From Merluccius polli (Eukaryota; Chordata; Actinopteri; Gadiformes; Merlucciidae), in contig JAOPHQ010000378.1 of NCBI GenBank assembly GCA_030340625.1, positions 1 to 64,000 on the forward strand: a stretch of 64,000 bases of DNA, written 5' to 3'. The notes beneath the pieces are model-generated. The model was not told the DNA's origin and searched no databases. It worked only from the letters and a program-made list of their open reading frames with translations. Each line of letters begins with the position of its first letter. Positions within the stretch are counted from its first letter, which is position 1. Below, in pieces: positions 18,800 to 29,900 of this stretch. The position numbers were made by a program, and so were the translations under genes.

Positions 18800-20086
18800 C
18801 AGTGGCGGCTGGTGGTCAACATTTTTGGTGAAGCAAACCCCGTCGACCGCCGCACGGAAACGAGCGCACACCACCTAACCCCACACTAACCCCACCCCTG
18901 GGTAACATAACCGGAAAGGAAAGACATCCAGCCTACCTATTCTTTCCCTAAACTGTTCACCTCCAATTCCTGCTGTGGTGCATTGTGATGTCCTCTCTCT
19001 CCTGTTCTTCCCTCCAGACACTTAGAGTTAAATCACTACAAAATATGAAAACATTAGTTACTGTAAAGATGTTACATAGAGGTTATTTACGAGGTACTGT
19101 ATTGTTTACTTCAATGAATACATTGTTGTGGGTCACTGACAGAGCTGTATTGTTAAATTGTCCCTTTATTTTTAACTTAACATTATAAAGCTTAAGTGAA
19201 GTAACCACCTTGCTCGGCCACAAGAAAACATAACTGTCTCTCACCTTGTGGTTACACTCTGCCTCCTGGCGGAGTGGACAATAACTCAAGACGCTATGGC
19301 CGCGTTGCTTGGCAACGCCTGCATACGGGAGATATTAAATAGTCCGCTCGACTTGTACAAATAAAATAAAAACTCACGATTTTAACTCTAAAACACATTA
19401 AAGTATTATTAATTGATTAGATATTATATGAATGGACTTCGCGGACTTCGCGTGAACCGTCCTCCGCGGTTCGCGCCTCCGCGTCGTCCATTCATTTCAG
19501 TTAACGGACACCTCGTCGGGCATTATCCCTTACATACCAGCTGGAGTTCCTTCTAAGGACTTAACTGTTCTCCTTTCAATTGCAGCAAACGCCAAGTTTC
19601 ACAGACGCAGAAAAAAATGTGTATCTTATTAAATGAATGTTCAACAAATGATGTATGTGTTCGTCAGTCGTCACTGTCAAAGTCAGTTGACGATAGCTGC
19701 CTAATGAAGGCGGTGACTGGCCAGAGTGTTGTGTCAATCAAATTCTACCCTATCGGTCACTGCTTCAGGGGTGGGACTTATCTGCCATAAGGATCAATTG
19801 AAACGGAAAAACCCCCACGAGCCGCCTGAGTTTCACTGATTTACATTGAAGTCAATGGGAAAAGTGACGTATGGCGACGCAGAAGGAAAGTCTGCTTCAC
19901 TGTAATTATCTGTTCCACCGCCGGTGGCGCTGTTGTCACTCACAGAATTGATTTCGTCTTACTGACTGTATTTCTGTTTCAAAGCACTGAAAATGGGATT
20001 ATTGTAAGATTTTTATTTTTTTATTTTTTAACTTTTTTTTTTGGTGAAGCACTGCTTCACCTGTAGTCTTATAGAAGCCTCCACTG
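18800..20086. mobile_element. Putative old hAT-like element forming the unit 2 spacer (CAGTGG ends)
   Basis: It starts CAGTGGCGGCTGGTG and ends (reverse complement) CAGTGGAGGCTTCTA. GGTGAAGCA motifs lie near both ends. No clear 8-bp duplication (TATCTAAC against CTGTGAAC), so the call rests on the end similarity. It includes the X-box at 19303-19317, the empty TTAAT site at 19409-19413 and the GC-rich hairpin at 19428-19495. Equivalent segments: 38432-44206 and 62006-63270. Short frames inside (18985-19188, 19083-19289) have no recognisable product. Confidence 0.45.
19303..19317. promoter_or_regulatory. RFX-like X-box upstream of gene 1
   Basis: The same CGTTGCTTGGCAACG palindrome, about 760 bp upstream of the gene 1 first-exon donor. 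Motif evidence only. Confidence 0.4.
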
Positions 20087-20178
20087 CTGTGAACTGTTAA
20101 CTGAACAGTTACTATGAACTGTTAGCTGAACAGTTAGCTGTGAACTGTTAGCTGAACAGTTAGCTATGAACTGAACAG
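20087..20178. repeat. AACTGTT palindrome array, unit 2
   Basis: A shorter version of the array at 4905-5095, with the same near-palindromic unit. Confidence 0.8.
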
Positions 20179-20277
20179 TTGTGTTCAGATAATCAGCTAT
20201 CCCCATGCAGCCCTAATCCAGGTCATGTTCTACTTGAATATGTGGTTCAGTATGTTGTTCTGCTGGAGCAAACACTT

Positions 20278-20868
20278 TACTGTGGTGTTGGAGTTGTGCT
20301 GGGGTTTAATGTGGTGTTGGAGTTGTGCTGGGGTTTAATGTGGTGTTGGAGTTGTGCTGGGGTTTAATGTGGTGTTGGAGTTTTGCTGGGGTTTAATGTG
20401 GTGTTGGAGTTGTGCTGGGGTTTAATGTGGTGTTGGAGTTGTGCTGGGGTTTAATGTGCTGTTGGAGTTTTGCTGGGGTTTAATGTGGTGTTGGAGTTGT
20501 GCTGGGGTTTAATGTGGTGTTGGAGTTGTGCTGGGGTTTAATGTGGTGTTGGAGTTGTGCTGGGGTTTAATGTGGTGTTGGAGTTGTGCTGGGGTTTACT
20601 GTGGTGTTGGAGTTGTGCTGGGGTTTAATGTGCTGTTGGAGTTGTGCTGGGGTTTAATGTGCTGTTGGAGTTGTGCTGGGGTTTAATGTGGTGTTGGAGT
20701 TGTGCTGGGGTTTAATGTGGTGTTGGAGTTGTGCTGGGGTTTAATGTGGTGTTGGAGTTGTGCTGGGGTTTAATGTGGTGGTGGAGTTGTGCTGGGGTTT
20801 ACTGTGGTGTTGGAGTTGTGCTGGGGTTTAATGTGGTGTTGGAGTTGTGCTGGGGTTTAATGTGGTGT
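20278..20868. repeat. 29-bp G-rich minisatellite, unit 2
   Basis: About 20 copies of the 29-bp unit seen at 5193-6095. It lacks the GTCGGAG variants common in units 1 and 3. Confidence 0.93.
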
Positions 20869-20982
20869 TTGATTGACAGTCAGGTGTGTTAACCTGAGAG
20901 GCTGTGAAACTGCATAAAAAGCTCCATGCTTATGTTTTCTCACGTGAGAGAACTTGGGAAAGTTGCATTTAAGATATATTTG

Positions 20983-21047
<65 letters not shown>

Positions 21048-21267
21048 AGGGTCATAATAATGGTCAAAAACATGTGTGATTATTAATAATGGGGTTAAAC
21101 ATTTACATTTACACATTTTACCCTTATCAAATAATTACAGCTCCTGCGATTCGGATGCCGATAATATTTCCATTGTTCAGCTCTCCTCCCAAAGCAAACG
21201 GCTTCCAAGCTATAGATACTGATCTTACACATAATGTAACATAATGTCATGTAAAAGCAAATACAAC

Positions 21268-21313
<46 letters not shown>

Positions 21314-21519
21314 CACCAAAGGCTCTTGAACCACACCTCCACCACACACACCTGTCCTCATCCTGGTGGCCAGGAGGTGAACTGCACCGAGGTGGACTCA
21401 CCGCCCCCTAGTGGCTCCTCATGCAATAACAGTCATAAAACATGGCTTTGATAAACGGCCTCATATCTTACTATTTAATCACTTATCACATATGTTCATC
21501 CAAAGCTGCTTCCAGTGAA
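20869..21519. other. Unit 2 spacer with (AT)n and (TG)n tracts
   Basis: Unique spacer with (AT)n at about 20987-21036 and (TG)n at about 21271-21311. No gene seen. Confidence 0.7.
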
Positions 21520-21965
21520 CACAGATACATGTGATGAAGGAGCAGGTAGGGGTTAGACATTCAGATACATGTGATGAAGGAGCAGGTAGGGGTTAGACAG
21601 TACAGATACATGTGATGAAGGAGCAGGTAGGGGTTAGACAGTACAGATACATGTGATGAAGGAGCAGGTAGGGGTTAGACGGTACAGATACATGTGATGA
21701 AGGAGCAGGTAGGGGTTAGACAGTACAGATACATGTGATGAAGGAGCAGGTAGGGGTTAGACAGTGCAGATACATGTGATGAAGGAGCAGGTAGGGGTTA
21801 GACAGTACAGATACATGTGATGAAGGAGCAGGTAGGGGTTAGACAGTACAGATACATGTGATGAAGGAGCAGGTAGGGGTTAGACAGTACAGATACATGT
21901 GATGAAGGAGCAGGTAGGGGTTAGACAGTACAGATACATGTGATGAAGGAGCAGGTAGGGGTTAG
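21520..21965. repeat. 41-bp minisatellite, unit 2
   Basis: About 11 copies of the same 41-bp unit as in unit 1. Confidence 0.93.
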
Positions 21966-22876
21966 AACAAACGGGAAGGATCATCCAACACACGACAACA
22001 TTCAGTTGGACCCACTGTTTATTAGCATGATGCTTTATGAACAAATCCAACACAACAATAGTCCCTTACAGCACACAATCAACACAAGGAGTAAAATAAT
22101 AGAAGTAGCAGACGTTACAAATCCTCAACAGGTGTGCACATATCTTTAATAACTGAACATGTTGTGCTGCCGTGTTCCCAACACAACACAAGGAATCAAT
22201 ATTCACTTTAAAGTCCTTCACCACATGAACACCATTAGCTTCTCCCATAGACCGCATTTATGAATATAATATTAATCTGCTTTAAATCAGGTTACACGTT
22301 AGGCTTATCAAAATAAAAACTGATACCAGAGCCCTTTAGTATTAAAATGTTGTCCTTATAATAACAAACCCTTCAACCAAAATATTGTAGTAAATGCAAT
22401 ACAAATAATCATAGCAAGATTTAAAATACATTTGACATTAGAAATGAAATGTTTGTGAAACCTGCTTAGTAAACCCTATGGAAGATCTTAAAGTCACTTC
22501 CTTTCACGGTGAAAAATATATCAATAGATTTGATAAAGGCAAAGGTTGTAGCTTGCTCATGAATATTCATTTCTCTGATAGGCTGAGACGCGACCTGCCA
22601 CGCGGTAATCAATACAATAATGAACCGATCATCAACAATAGGTAATCAATACAATAAAGAACCGATCATAAACAATAGGTAATCAATACAAGATCGATTC
22701 TCTATTTCTACTTTGGATAGTTTTTGTCTGGTTTACCAAATCTTTAAACCCATCATAGTAACCCATTGGTCATGTACTGACCTGTCTTTACTACAGTACT
22801 ACATCACCATGGCAACTATAGGCTCAATGTCAATATGTCCCCTTTACTCATGTCACAAATATTACCTGATTGTGTG

Positions 22877-22913
<37 letters not shown>
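21966..22913. other. Unit 2 spacer 3' of NLR gene 2
   Basis: No gene recognised. It carries about 280 bp not present in units 1 and 3 (about 22120-22440), a short 37-bp array (22606-22690) and AT repeats at the right end. Confidence 0.6.
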
Positions 22914-23290
22914 TAGAGATGGGCATAGATTAAAATATTTAATCTAGACTAATCTAGATTAATATTGAAATTAATCTAGGTTAATCTAGATTAAGGTGGC
23001 TCCTTTGAATGATGTCGAAGGTGTCCATAATATGTGTTTGCTACCTATATAATGACTTATTTTACCTAAATAATGACTTATTTCACCTAAATAATGACTA
23101 AAAGTGGGTCTGGACTGGAGCTTTTTGTTGAACGGGAGGTGCTGCCAGAGCCTTCAGTTGCCGGATTGTTGAGCGGGGGGGGGGGGGGGGGGGGTGCTAC
23201 CGGAGGATTTCGGTTCGCGATAATAACACCGAGAAAAATATTATCGGCGATAACAAATCCCGCGTTATCTCGCGTTATCGCGGCCCGTCA

Positions 23291-23293
<3 letters not shown>
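22914..23293. mobile_element. hAT MITE (TAGTGGTGGGC family) in the 3' region of gene 2
   Basis: Ends TAGAGATGGGC and GCCCGTCACTA are inverted repeats of the TAGTGGTGGGC family, seen complete with an 8-bp duplication at 59905-60475. TCTAGATTAA repeats lie near the left end and a run of about 20 G at about 23175-23194. Flanks are (AT)n, so the duplication cannot be read. Confidence 0.7.
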
Positions 23294-23327
<34 letters not shown>

Positions 23328-24235
23328 GTATATCAGGGGTCGCGTTAACCGAATATTTCCATCATTGACCGTTTTTTTAAAACGGTGGGGGGTTGCGCGT
23401 TTGTAGCGCACCCCGGACCTACGACCGACGTCTTATGACAGTAATCCCAATAATCTGGACCGGCCCAAAAATAATAATACACAAAATAAAAAATACAAAA
23501 TAATCGGCCTGAAATCGTCCGGCCGAACCTCCCTATGGCAGCCCGTCCCTGGTTATAGGCCTATGCGGCGCTCGTAAAAGCCGAACAATGCGCCTACATG
23601 CGCTCTTAAAGGTTTGGAAACGATTCAACAAGACTACATCTGTATTACAATTACAATAAGTAGCCTACTTATCGGCCAACAATAATCAAACAAGGCAGTA
23701 AAAGTGGGCATTAAACTGTATAACTGTTTTGAATAAAAGGGAAAAGGCCGACATATGCCGATACAATATGCAGCCGGCGCTCAGAAAAGGCTCGCAACAA
23801 AAAGATGAGCCACACATTTAGAAACAATTGCATGAACTATCTAAAAGCAATACCTTAGTCAGAAAACATATATGAGGCTGAACGTTTTGCTAAAATGTCA
23901 GTTATGGAAATATTGAAAATGTTGGAGCGGTTGACTTGACCACGCGAAACCGCATTGTAAAGCCCATGAGTTGTTCGAAGTTTCCGACGACTGGCCAGTG
24001 TCATTAACGGCAGCCATCTTACCATGACAATGACACGCTTGACGTCACTGGGTGCTACGCGCCGACTAGTGGTGTGTGACTGTATTGCGTGAAGTTACAG
24101 ACAAATCGTTTTTACACACGGATCGCATTTGCAGATCTGCACGGCAGAAGTGTGCCAAAATCCACGTGTAAGAAGACGGCCAATCAGAGCTCCCGCTGAT
24201 GACAGACATTTACAGATCTCAGTACGCATTTTTTT

Positions 24236-24445
24236 TACACACACACAAATGTGAATACAGACACACAAATCTTATCACAAACACACACATGTGAATACAG
24301 ACACACAGATTTTTTTTACACACACACAAATGTGAATACAGACAGACAAATCTTGTTACGCACACACAAATGTGAATACACACAAATGTGAATACACACA
24401 AATCTTATTACACACACACAGATTGAGATACGCACACACACATAA
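24236..24445. repeat. ACACACAAATGTGAATACAG minisatellite
   Basis: Five or so imperfect repeats of ACACACAAATGTGAATACAG with spacers such as ACACACAAATCTTATTAC. The minus-strand frames (Cys/Val/Phe-rich, 24219-24510) are repeat translations. Confidence 0.8.
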
Positions 24446-24835
24446 TATTGTCTCAATAATACCCCCATAGATAACAATATAAATTGATCGACACATTTCT
24501 TAACGATCAATGATCGATCATCGATTAATTATGCCCATCCCTAATATCGGGTCGCGTAAACCGAATATTTCCATCATTGACCGTTTTTTTAAAACGGTGA
24601 CGGAAAAATCTGAGGGCCGTCCGTCATTTTGACAGATTGCATTTCACACCCTGACCACTTGATGGCGATGAGCATATTAATTGGCTCTTGAAACCCACTT
24701 GAAACATTTGATTACGCACAAGCGGGCACGCGAAGAACCTAGAAGCTAGGGTTGGGCGATTGGCAGTTGCCGATGTTCACAGTAAAACATCATGATGGAC
24801 GATGATATCGTCGTCGGGGAGCCGGGGGGGCGGGG

Positions 24836-24876
24836 CCGTTAATAGGCGGCCCACGAAGCGGGCCGCCTATTAACGG
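24836..24876. repeat. Perfect 17-bp hairpin
   Basis: CCGTTAATAGGCGGCCC and GGGCCGCCTATTAACGG are perfect reverse complements around the 7-base loop ACGAAGC. Confidence 0.9.
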
Positions 24877-25442
24877 CATGGACCAACACTTTTAATAATC
24901 GTATTTACCGTATAACTGCACATAACTTTATTTAAAAGCAATCAAATGGAACACATGTTTGTTTGTATTGTGGTGTCCGGTGCGTGTGGACGTGCGGCTC
25001 CTCCGGCGGAGCGGTTCATGTTAATAGCGGAGTCCGGGAGGGTTCACCTTCACGGCGTAGTTACGAGGGATGTGCGACTATCGTCTTAAACAATACTAAA
25101 GTGTTTTTTAAAGTTAGAAAGATATTAGATATTCAACCGATATTCACGCTCCAAATTACAGCAATCAGACACGGGGAACTAAAGGGGGGTGCGACTGCGG
25201 GATTGGGGGGCCCCCTGGTGGCGGCGGGGCCCTATGCAGCTGCATAGTCCGCATATGCCTAGAAACGGCACTGCTTGTTTGGACTGAATATTAATTAAAA
25301 ATGAATTAAAATTAAATGCTATTGAACATGTCATTATTATCATTTAAAAAATTAAATGACCGGTAAAAATAGATTATGACGGGATTTTTATGACCCTGTC
25401 AGTCACAATGACGGACAACGAAAAAGTCTAGCGCAACCTCTG

Positions 25443-25638
25443 ATATATAGATATAGATATATATAGATATAGATATATATATAGATATATATATAGATAT
25501 ATATATATATAGATATATAGATATAGATAGATATATATATAGATCTATCTATATATATATAGATATATATATGTAGATATATATAGATATATATATATAT
25601 ATATATCAGAGGTTGCGCTAGACTTTTTCGTTGTCCGT
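25443..25638. repeat. AGATAT array capped by an inverted copy of the transposon end
   Basis: About 160 bp of (AGATAT)/(AT) repeats followed at 25607-25638 by CAGAGGTTGCGCTAGACT..., the exact reverse complement of the element end at 25411-25442. The whole forms a large palindrome with an AT-rich loop. Confidence 0.85.
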
Positions 25639-25651
25639 ATATACAGTATAT

Positions 25652-25880
25652 TAGAGATGGGCATAGATTAAAATATTTAATCTAGATTAATCTAATGGTA
25701 ATCTTGAAATTAATCTAGGTTAATCTAGATTAAGGTGGCTCATTTGAATGAAGTCAAAGGTGTCCGTAATATGTGTTTGGTACCTAAATAATGACTTATA
25801 TTGCCTAAAAAAGTGGGTCTGCGCGATAGTTGAGCGGGGGGGGGGGGGGGGGGGGTGCTACCGGAGCTTTTTGCTGAACG
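25652..25880. mobile_element. Truncated second TAGTGGTGGGC-family MITE copy, unit 2
   Basis: TAGAGATGGGCATAGATTAA start, TCTAGATTAA repeats and a G run (25838-25856). The right inverted repeat is missing. It lies within about 300 bp 3' of the gene 2 stop. Confidence 0.65.
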
Positions 25881-25947
25881 ACGAATATATTACCTTCATT
25901 AACGTATTTTTGCTCGCCATGTTTGGCGGTGAGATGATGATCATAAA

Positions 25948-26501
25948 CTACAACCCACACAGAGACACTGAGGAACCAGGACCATATAACATAAACGCAG
26001 GGAGGAGGTCCTCCTGGGTGAATGTGGTCCAGAAGGTGTGGATGAGTGTCAGTGTGTGTGAGGACCCTCCTACACCTGGGGACACTCTGTAGAAGGACAG
26101 AGAGCCAGCAGACCGGTCCAGATACACTCCTACTCTGGTACAGCCAGAGGGGGGGAGAGGGATGGATGTATATCTATTGTCGTACTGGGCAGAGTAACGA
26201 TCATCATAACAATAAAGACACCAGGACTTGTTGTTCAATCCAAGCTCGCTGTCATAACCCCCTCCTCTCCTTGTGATTCCTCTGTATGTCACTCCTATGT
26301 CAACCTTTCCTCTCCTCTCCACCTCCCAGTAACAGCGGCCAGTCAGACCCTCTCTACACAACACCTGGGACCTGGAGTCAAATCTCTCTGGGTGGTCAGG
26401 ATAAGACTGATCCTCTTCAACCATCATCACCTTCCTGTGGTCCTCAGACAGAGAGAGATCTCTGTGGGCTGTGTTTGGGTCCAGTGTGAGTCCACAGGCA
26501 T
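25948..26501 (-). CDS. Gene 2 last exon: B30.2 (PRY-SPRY) domain
   Basis: A 554-nt exon with the same borders as in gene 1 (acceptor CCGTCAG). Hallmarks: RCYWEVERRG, KSWCLYCYDD, RSAGSLSFYRV. It differs from genes 1 and 3 mainly in the KSW...RVGV stretch (for example DDRYSAQYDNRYTSIPLPPS). Confidence 0.92.
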
Positions 26502-26910
26502 CTGACGGGAGAACAAGACATGATTAGGGGCTGAAGGTCGGGTCCATTCCCGGTTTTCCGGTCCGGTCCGGTGCACCGGCCTTAAACCGGTTTGATGTGA
26601 TGCAAACCGACTGAACCGGCATTTGTCATGAAGAAACCGATCCAAAAGTCTCCCAGATCCAACTTGTATTGTGTTAGTAATCAGCAGGATGAGCAGGTGA
26701 TGAACATGATGTGATGTTTAGTGGATGGTGATAGGAAATAAAAACCCCATGTGTCACTGAGTGGTTGATAGTTGATCACTATCCTCTCTCCTCCTTCTCT
26801 AGTGGACCACAGGGTCCAGGACTTAAGACTCAAGTGGACACCTAGTGGTCTCATCCGGTACACCGGTCCGGTGGCTTCATATCCAACCGCTTGGACTGTT
26901 TATACACCGC

Positions 26911-26979
<69 letters not shown>

Positions 26980-29900
26980 TTACACAAACATAATAGAATG
27001 ACAAAAATATATCCTATGATAGGTACTATAGTGGAATAGTGTGCTATGACTTTTTTAAGTAATAGTATTTATAGTTTTTAAGATAATTAAAGTTAAAGTT
27101 AGTTCAAATCCCATGTGTGTGTGTGGCTGTCTTTGTCAAAACATTGAAACCTAGAAAAATATATAAACTGCATCTACTCCCACAATATTTACACTACAGA
27201 CACATATTACACATCAAAATGTTCAGGATGATGAGCTCATTGATTGAAATATCAAAGCAATACTTTACAATGTATACGTCATACATACTATACATACATG
27301 TACATGTACACATACATACGTACACATACAGGCTGGAAATTAATGTACACATATGTAGACACATACGTAAACATACGCATACTTAAGTACACATACATAC
27401 AGTATACATAAGTACATATGCATATACATACATGCGTACATATATGTACACAGCAGAACATACGTATACATACTCATACGCAAACATACGTACACATATG
27501 TTTAGCGTAATTACACATACATATAAATACATATATGTACCTAAACTTATGTATTCATCATAAACATACATCAAATACTCACATCCATACAAACATACAG
27601 AAATATAAGTACACATAAGTACACATACGTATATACGCACACAAAAGCATATAATGGCAGTGCAAGTACAATTTCTTCAGGAATTGAAGGTTTTCTCATT
27701 ATCATTATTATAATTATGATTATAATTATTATTATTATCGAAAACAGCATCACCCCTAATAGAAATAATAGTACCCTAGTTCAAATCTAATATGAAATTC
27801 ATATATCATTAATCACGTTATTATAATTATAATGTTGTTATGTCTGATCAGTGTTGTAGTCGAGTCACTATGCCTCGAGTCCGAGTCCAGGCTCGAGTCT
27901 CCAGTGTCCGAGTCAAGTCCAATTCATAAAAAAAAAAATCCGGGTAGAGTCCCTATTGATCCACATCGAGTCTGAGTCGAGTCCGAGTCAGCACTAAAGT
28001 AAGCATACATGTTGTTACACTTAAAAACAACATAACTGTTGTGGCGCAGCTCATAGGCGTCCTAATGGCGGCAGCTCTGAACTTTCATATGTGTTTACTG
28101 TTTTTAACTCTAGTGCTCATAACTACTGTCCTGTCCTCTTAATAATAACTCAGAAATGCAACTCTAATGCGCTTTATTTGCACATACATAACCATGTCTT
28201 CTATCATGAACAGCTTAAGCTATTCATGCTATTCAAGCTATTCATAACATGGCTATGAGCCACGGCGGTCGGTCCACCTCCGTAGCGGATCCAACGCGGC
28301 GTGCAAGTGGACCCCGGCGGTCCGTTTCGCGGATCCGTTCCGAAAGCCGCGATACTCCGCAGCGGATCCGTCGCGGAGTCCTTTTGCTGTGTGGGTTATT
28401 TACGTAGTTACGTAATTACGTTACGTTAGTTACGTTATTAACTTAGTTACGTGTGATGTATGACATGAAGCAGTAACATTCCCTTGCACTAATCATATAC
28501 CAAATTATAGAATAATGGCATATTACAATTATAGCCTAATGACATAAAAAAAGTCGAGTCCTCATCTTAATTCTCGAGTCCCTAATGCACGAGTCCGAGT
28601 CAAGTTCGAGTCATTCAGTGCTCGAGTCCGAGTCAAGTCACGAGTCTCTAAATTTAGCTGACGAGTCGGACTCGAGTCCGAGTCCCGGACTATATCAGAC
28701 TGTGTCTGATATAATAACATTAAATCGTAACAATAATAATAGCAACAATAATATTATTTTATCATGTTCTGAATATAAAATACACATATAATTACTGATT
28801 AATAATGTTAGTAATAGCATAATTATGTTCTTGTCAAATATACTACTACTACTCCAAATAATAATAATAATAATAATAATAATACTCATATAATAACAAA
28901 CAATAGGTTAATTATTTCCAAAATATTATTTATAATAGTAAATAGGCCTTATAATAAGGTTGATGATAATAGTAACAATAACAATAATTGTTTAATAGAA
29001 TACACATTAATAACTATTATTAATATTGTTAGTATCATGATTATTATGATACGGTTAAGTCTTCTAATAATAATAATATTAATAACAATACTACTAATAA
29101 TCCTCATTGTAACAATACTACCTATTGGATTGAGTTATTTTAATGCCCCCTAGTGGAGGTGAGAGTGAGTGCAGGTCAGCTGCAGCGCTGGGGAAGAACC
29201 ACCGCCAGCAGGATTGAGATATTCAACCGTCTCCATGCGGTGTCTTGCTAGTATCTGATATCTAGAAGCACTCACAGTAAAGGGCCGTTTGATTTCATTT
29301 CCATTCCAGTATGGAAAATGTCTGTTTGTTTCATTTGAGTGGAGAGCAGGTTTTCAATTCAGTTCTAACACACATACACATCTCCTCACAAGGGCGTCAC
29401 CAGGTTTTTGAAAGTGGGGGGGACATATTTTGATGGGGGGTTTGGGGGTCCTCCCCCAGAAAAATTTGAAAGAAGTAGATGCAATTTCCCGCATTCTGGT
29501 GCATTTGCGCGCGATGGTAACACACCCCGGACCGACGACCGACGGGGCGGCGGGGGGGCAATCGTAACACACCGCCTCCGGTTAGGACAAATGACTTTAA
29601 AAAAAATTGTATTATGATGACAAAGATGTGCATCGCCCGGTGGGCCGATGGCCAGTCCAGCCCTGGCTGCGGCGCCAGTGTGTTTTGCACTTCACACTGC
29701 CGCCGCAGCGCCGCGGTAAAGCACAACAATGTTATTCAAGAGTGTTTCTCCTTGTCCAGGAAAAGTATCGAAATCGCAATTCTCAACTTGGTATCGGTAT
29801 CGAAGCGATAATTTTGGTATCCTGACAACACTAATACACAGAGGACTGAAGTGACTGTGTTCAGCGCCGTGAAGTCTATCGCTGTCGTTGATCCGACTCT

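Larger units (their letters stand above)
23334..25442. mobile_element. Composite hAT-like element (CAGRGGTYGCG ends) in gene 2 3' region
   Basis: The left end CAGGGGTCGCGTTAACC and the right end (reverse complement CAGAGGTTGCGCTAGAC) are related inverted repeats. The left-end sequence recurs at 24547-24599, next to TTATGCCCATCCCTA, the end of yet another MITE. The 23390-24545 part is therefore probably a later nested insertion with duplicated flank. It contains a TG-rich imperfect array (24236-24445), a perfect hairpin (24836-24876) and no intact transposase frame. Confidence 0.6.

Noticed and set aside
18800..20086. Firm hAT classification of the spacer with an 8-bp duplication
   Set aside because: The flanks TATCTAAC and CTGTGAAC do not match, so only a tentative element call is given.
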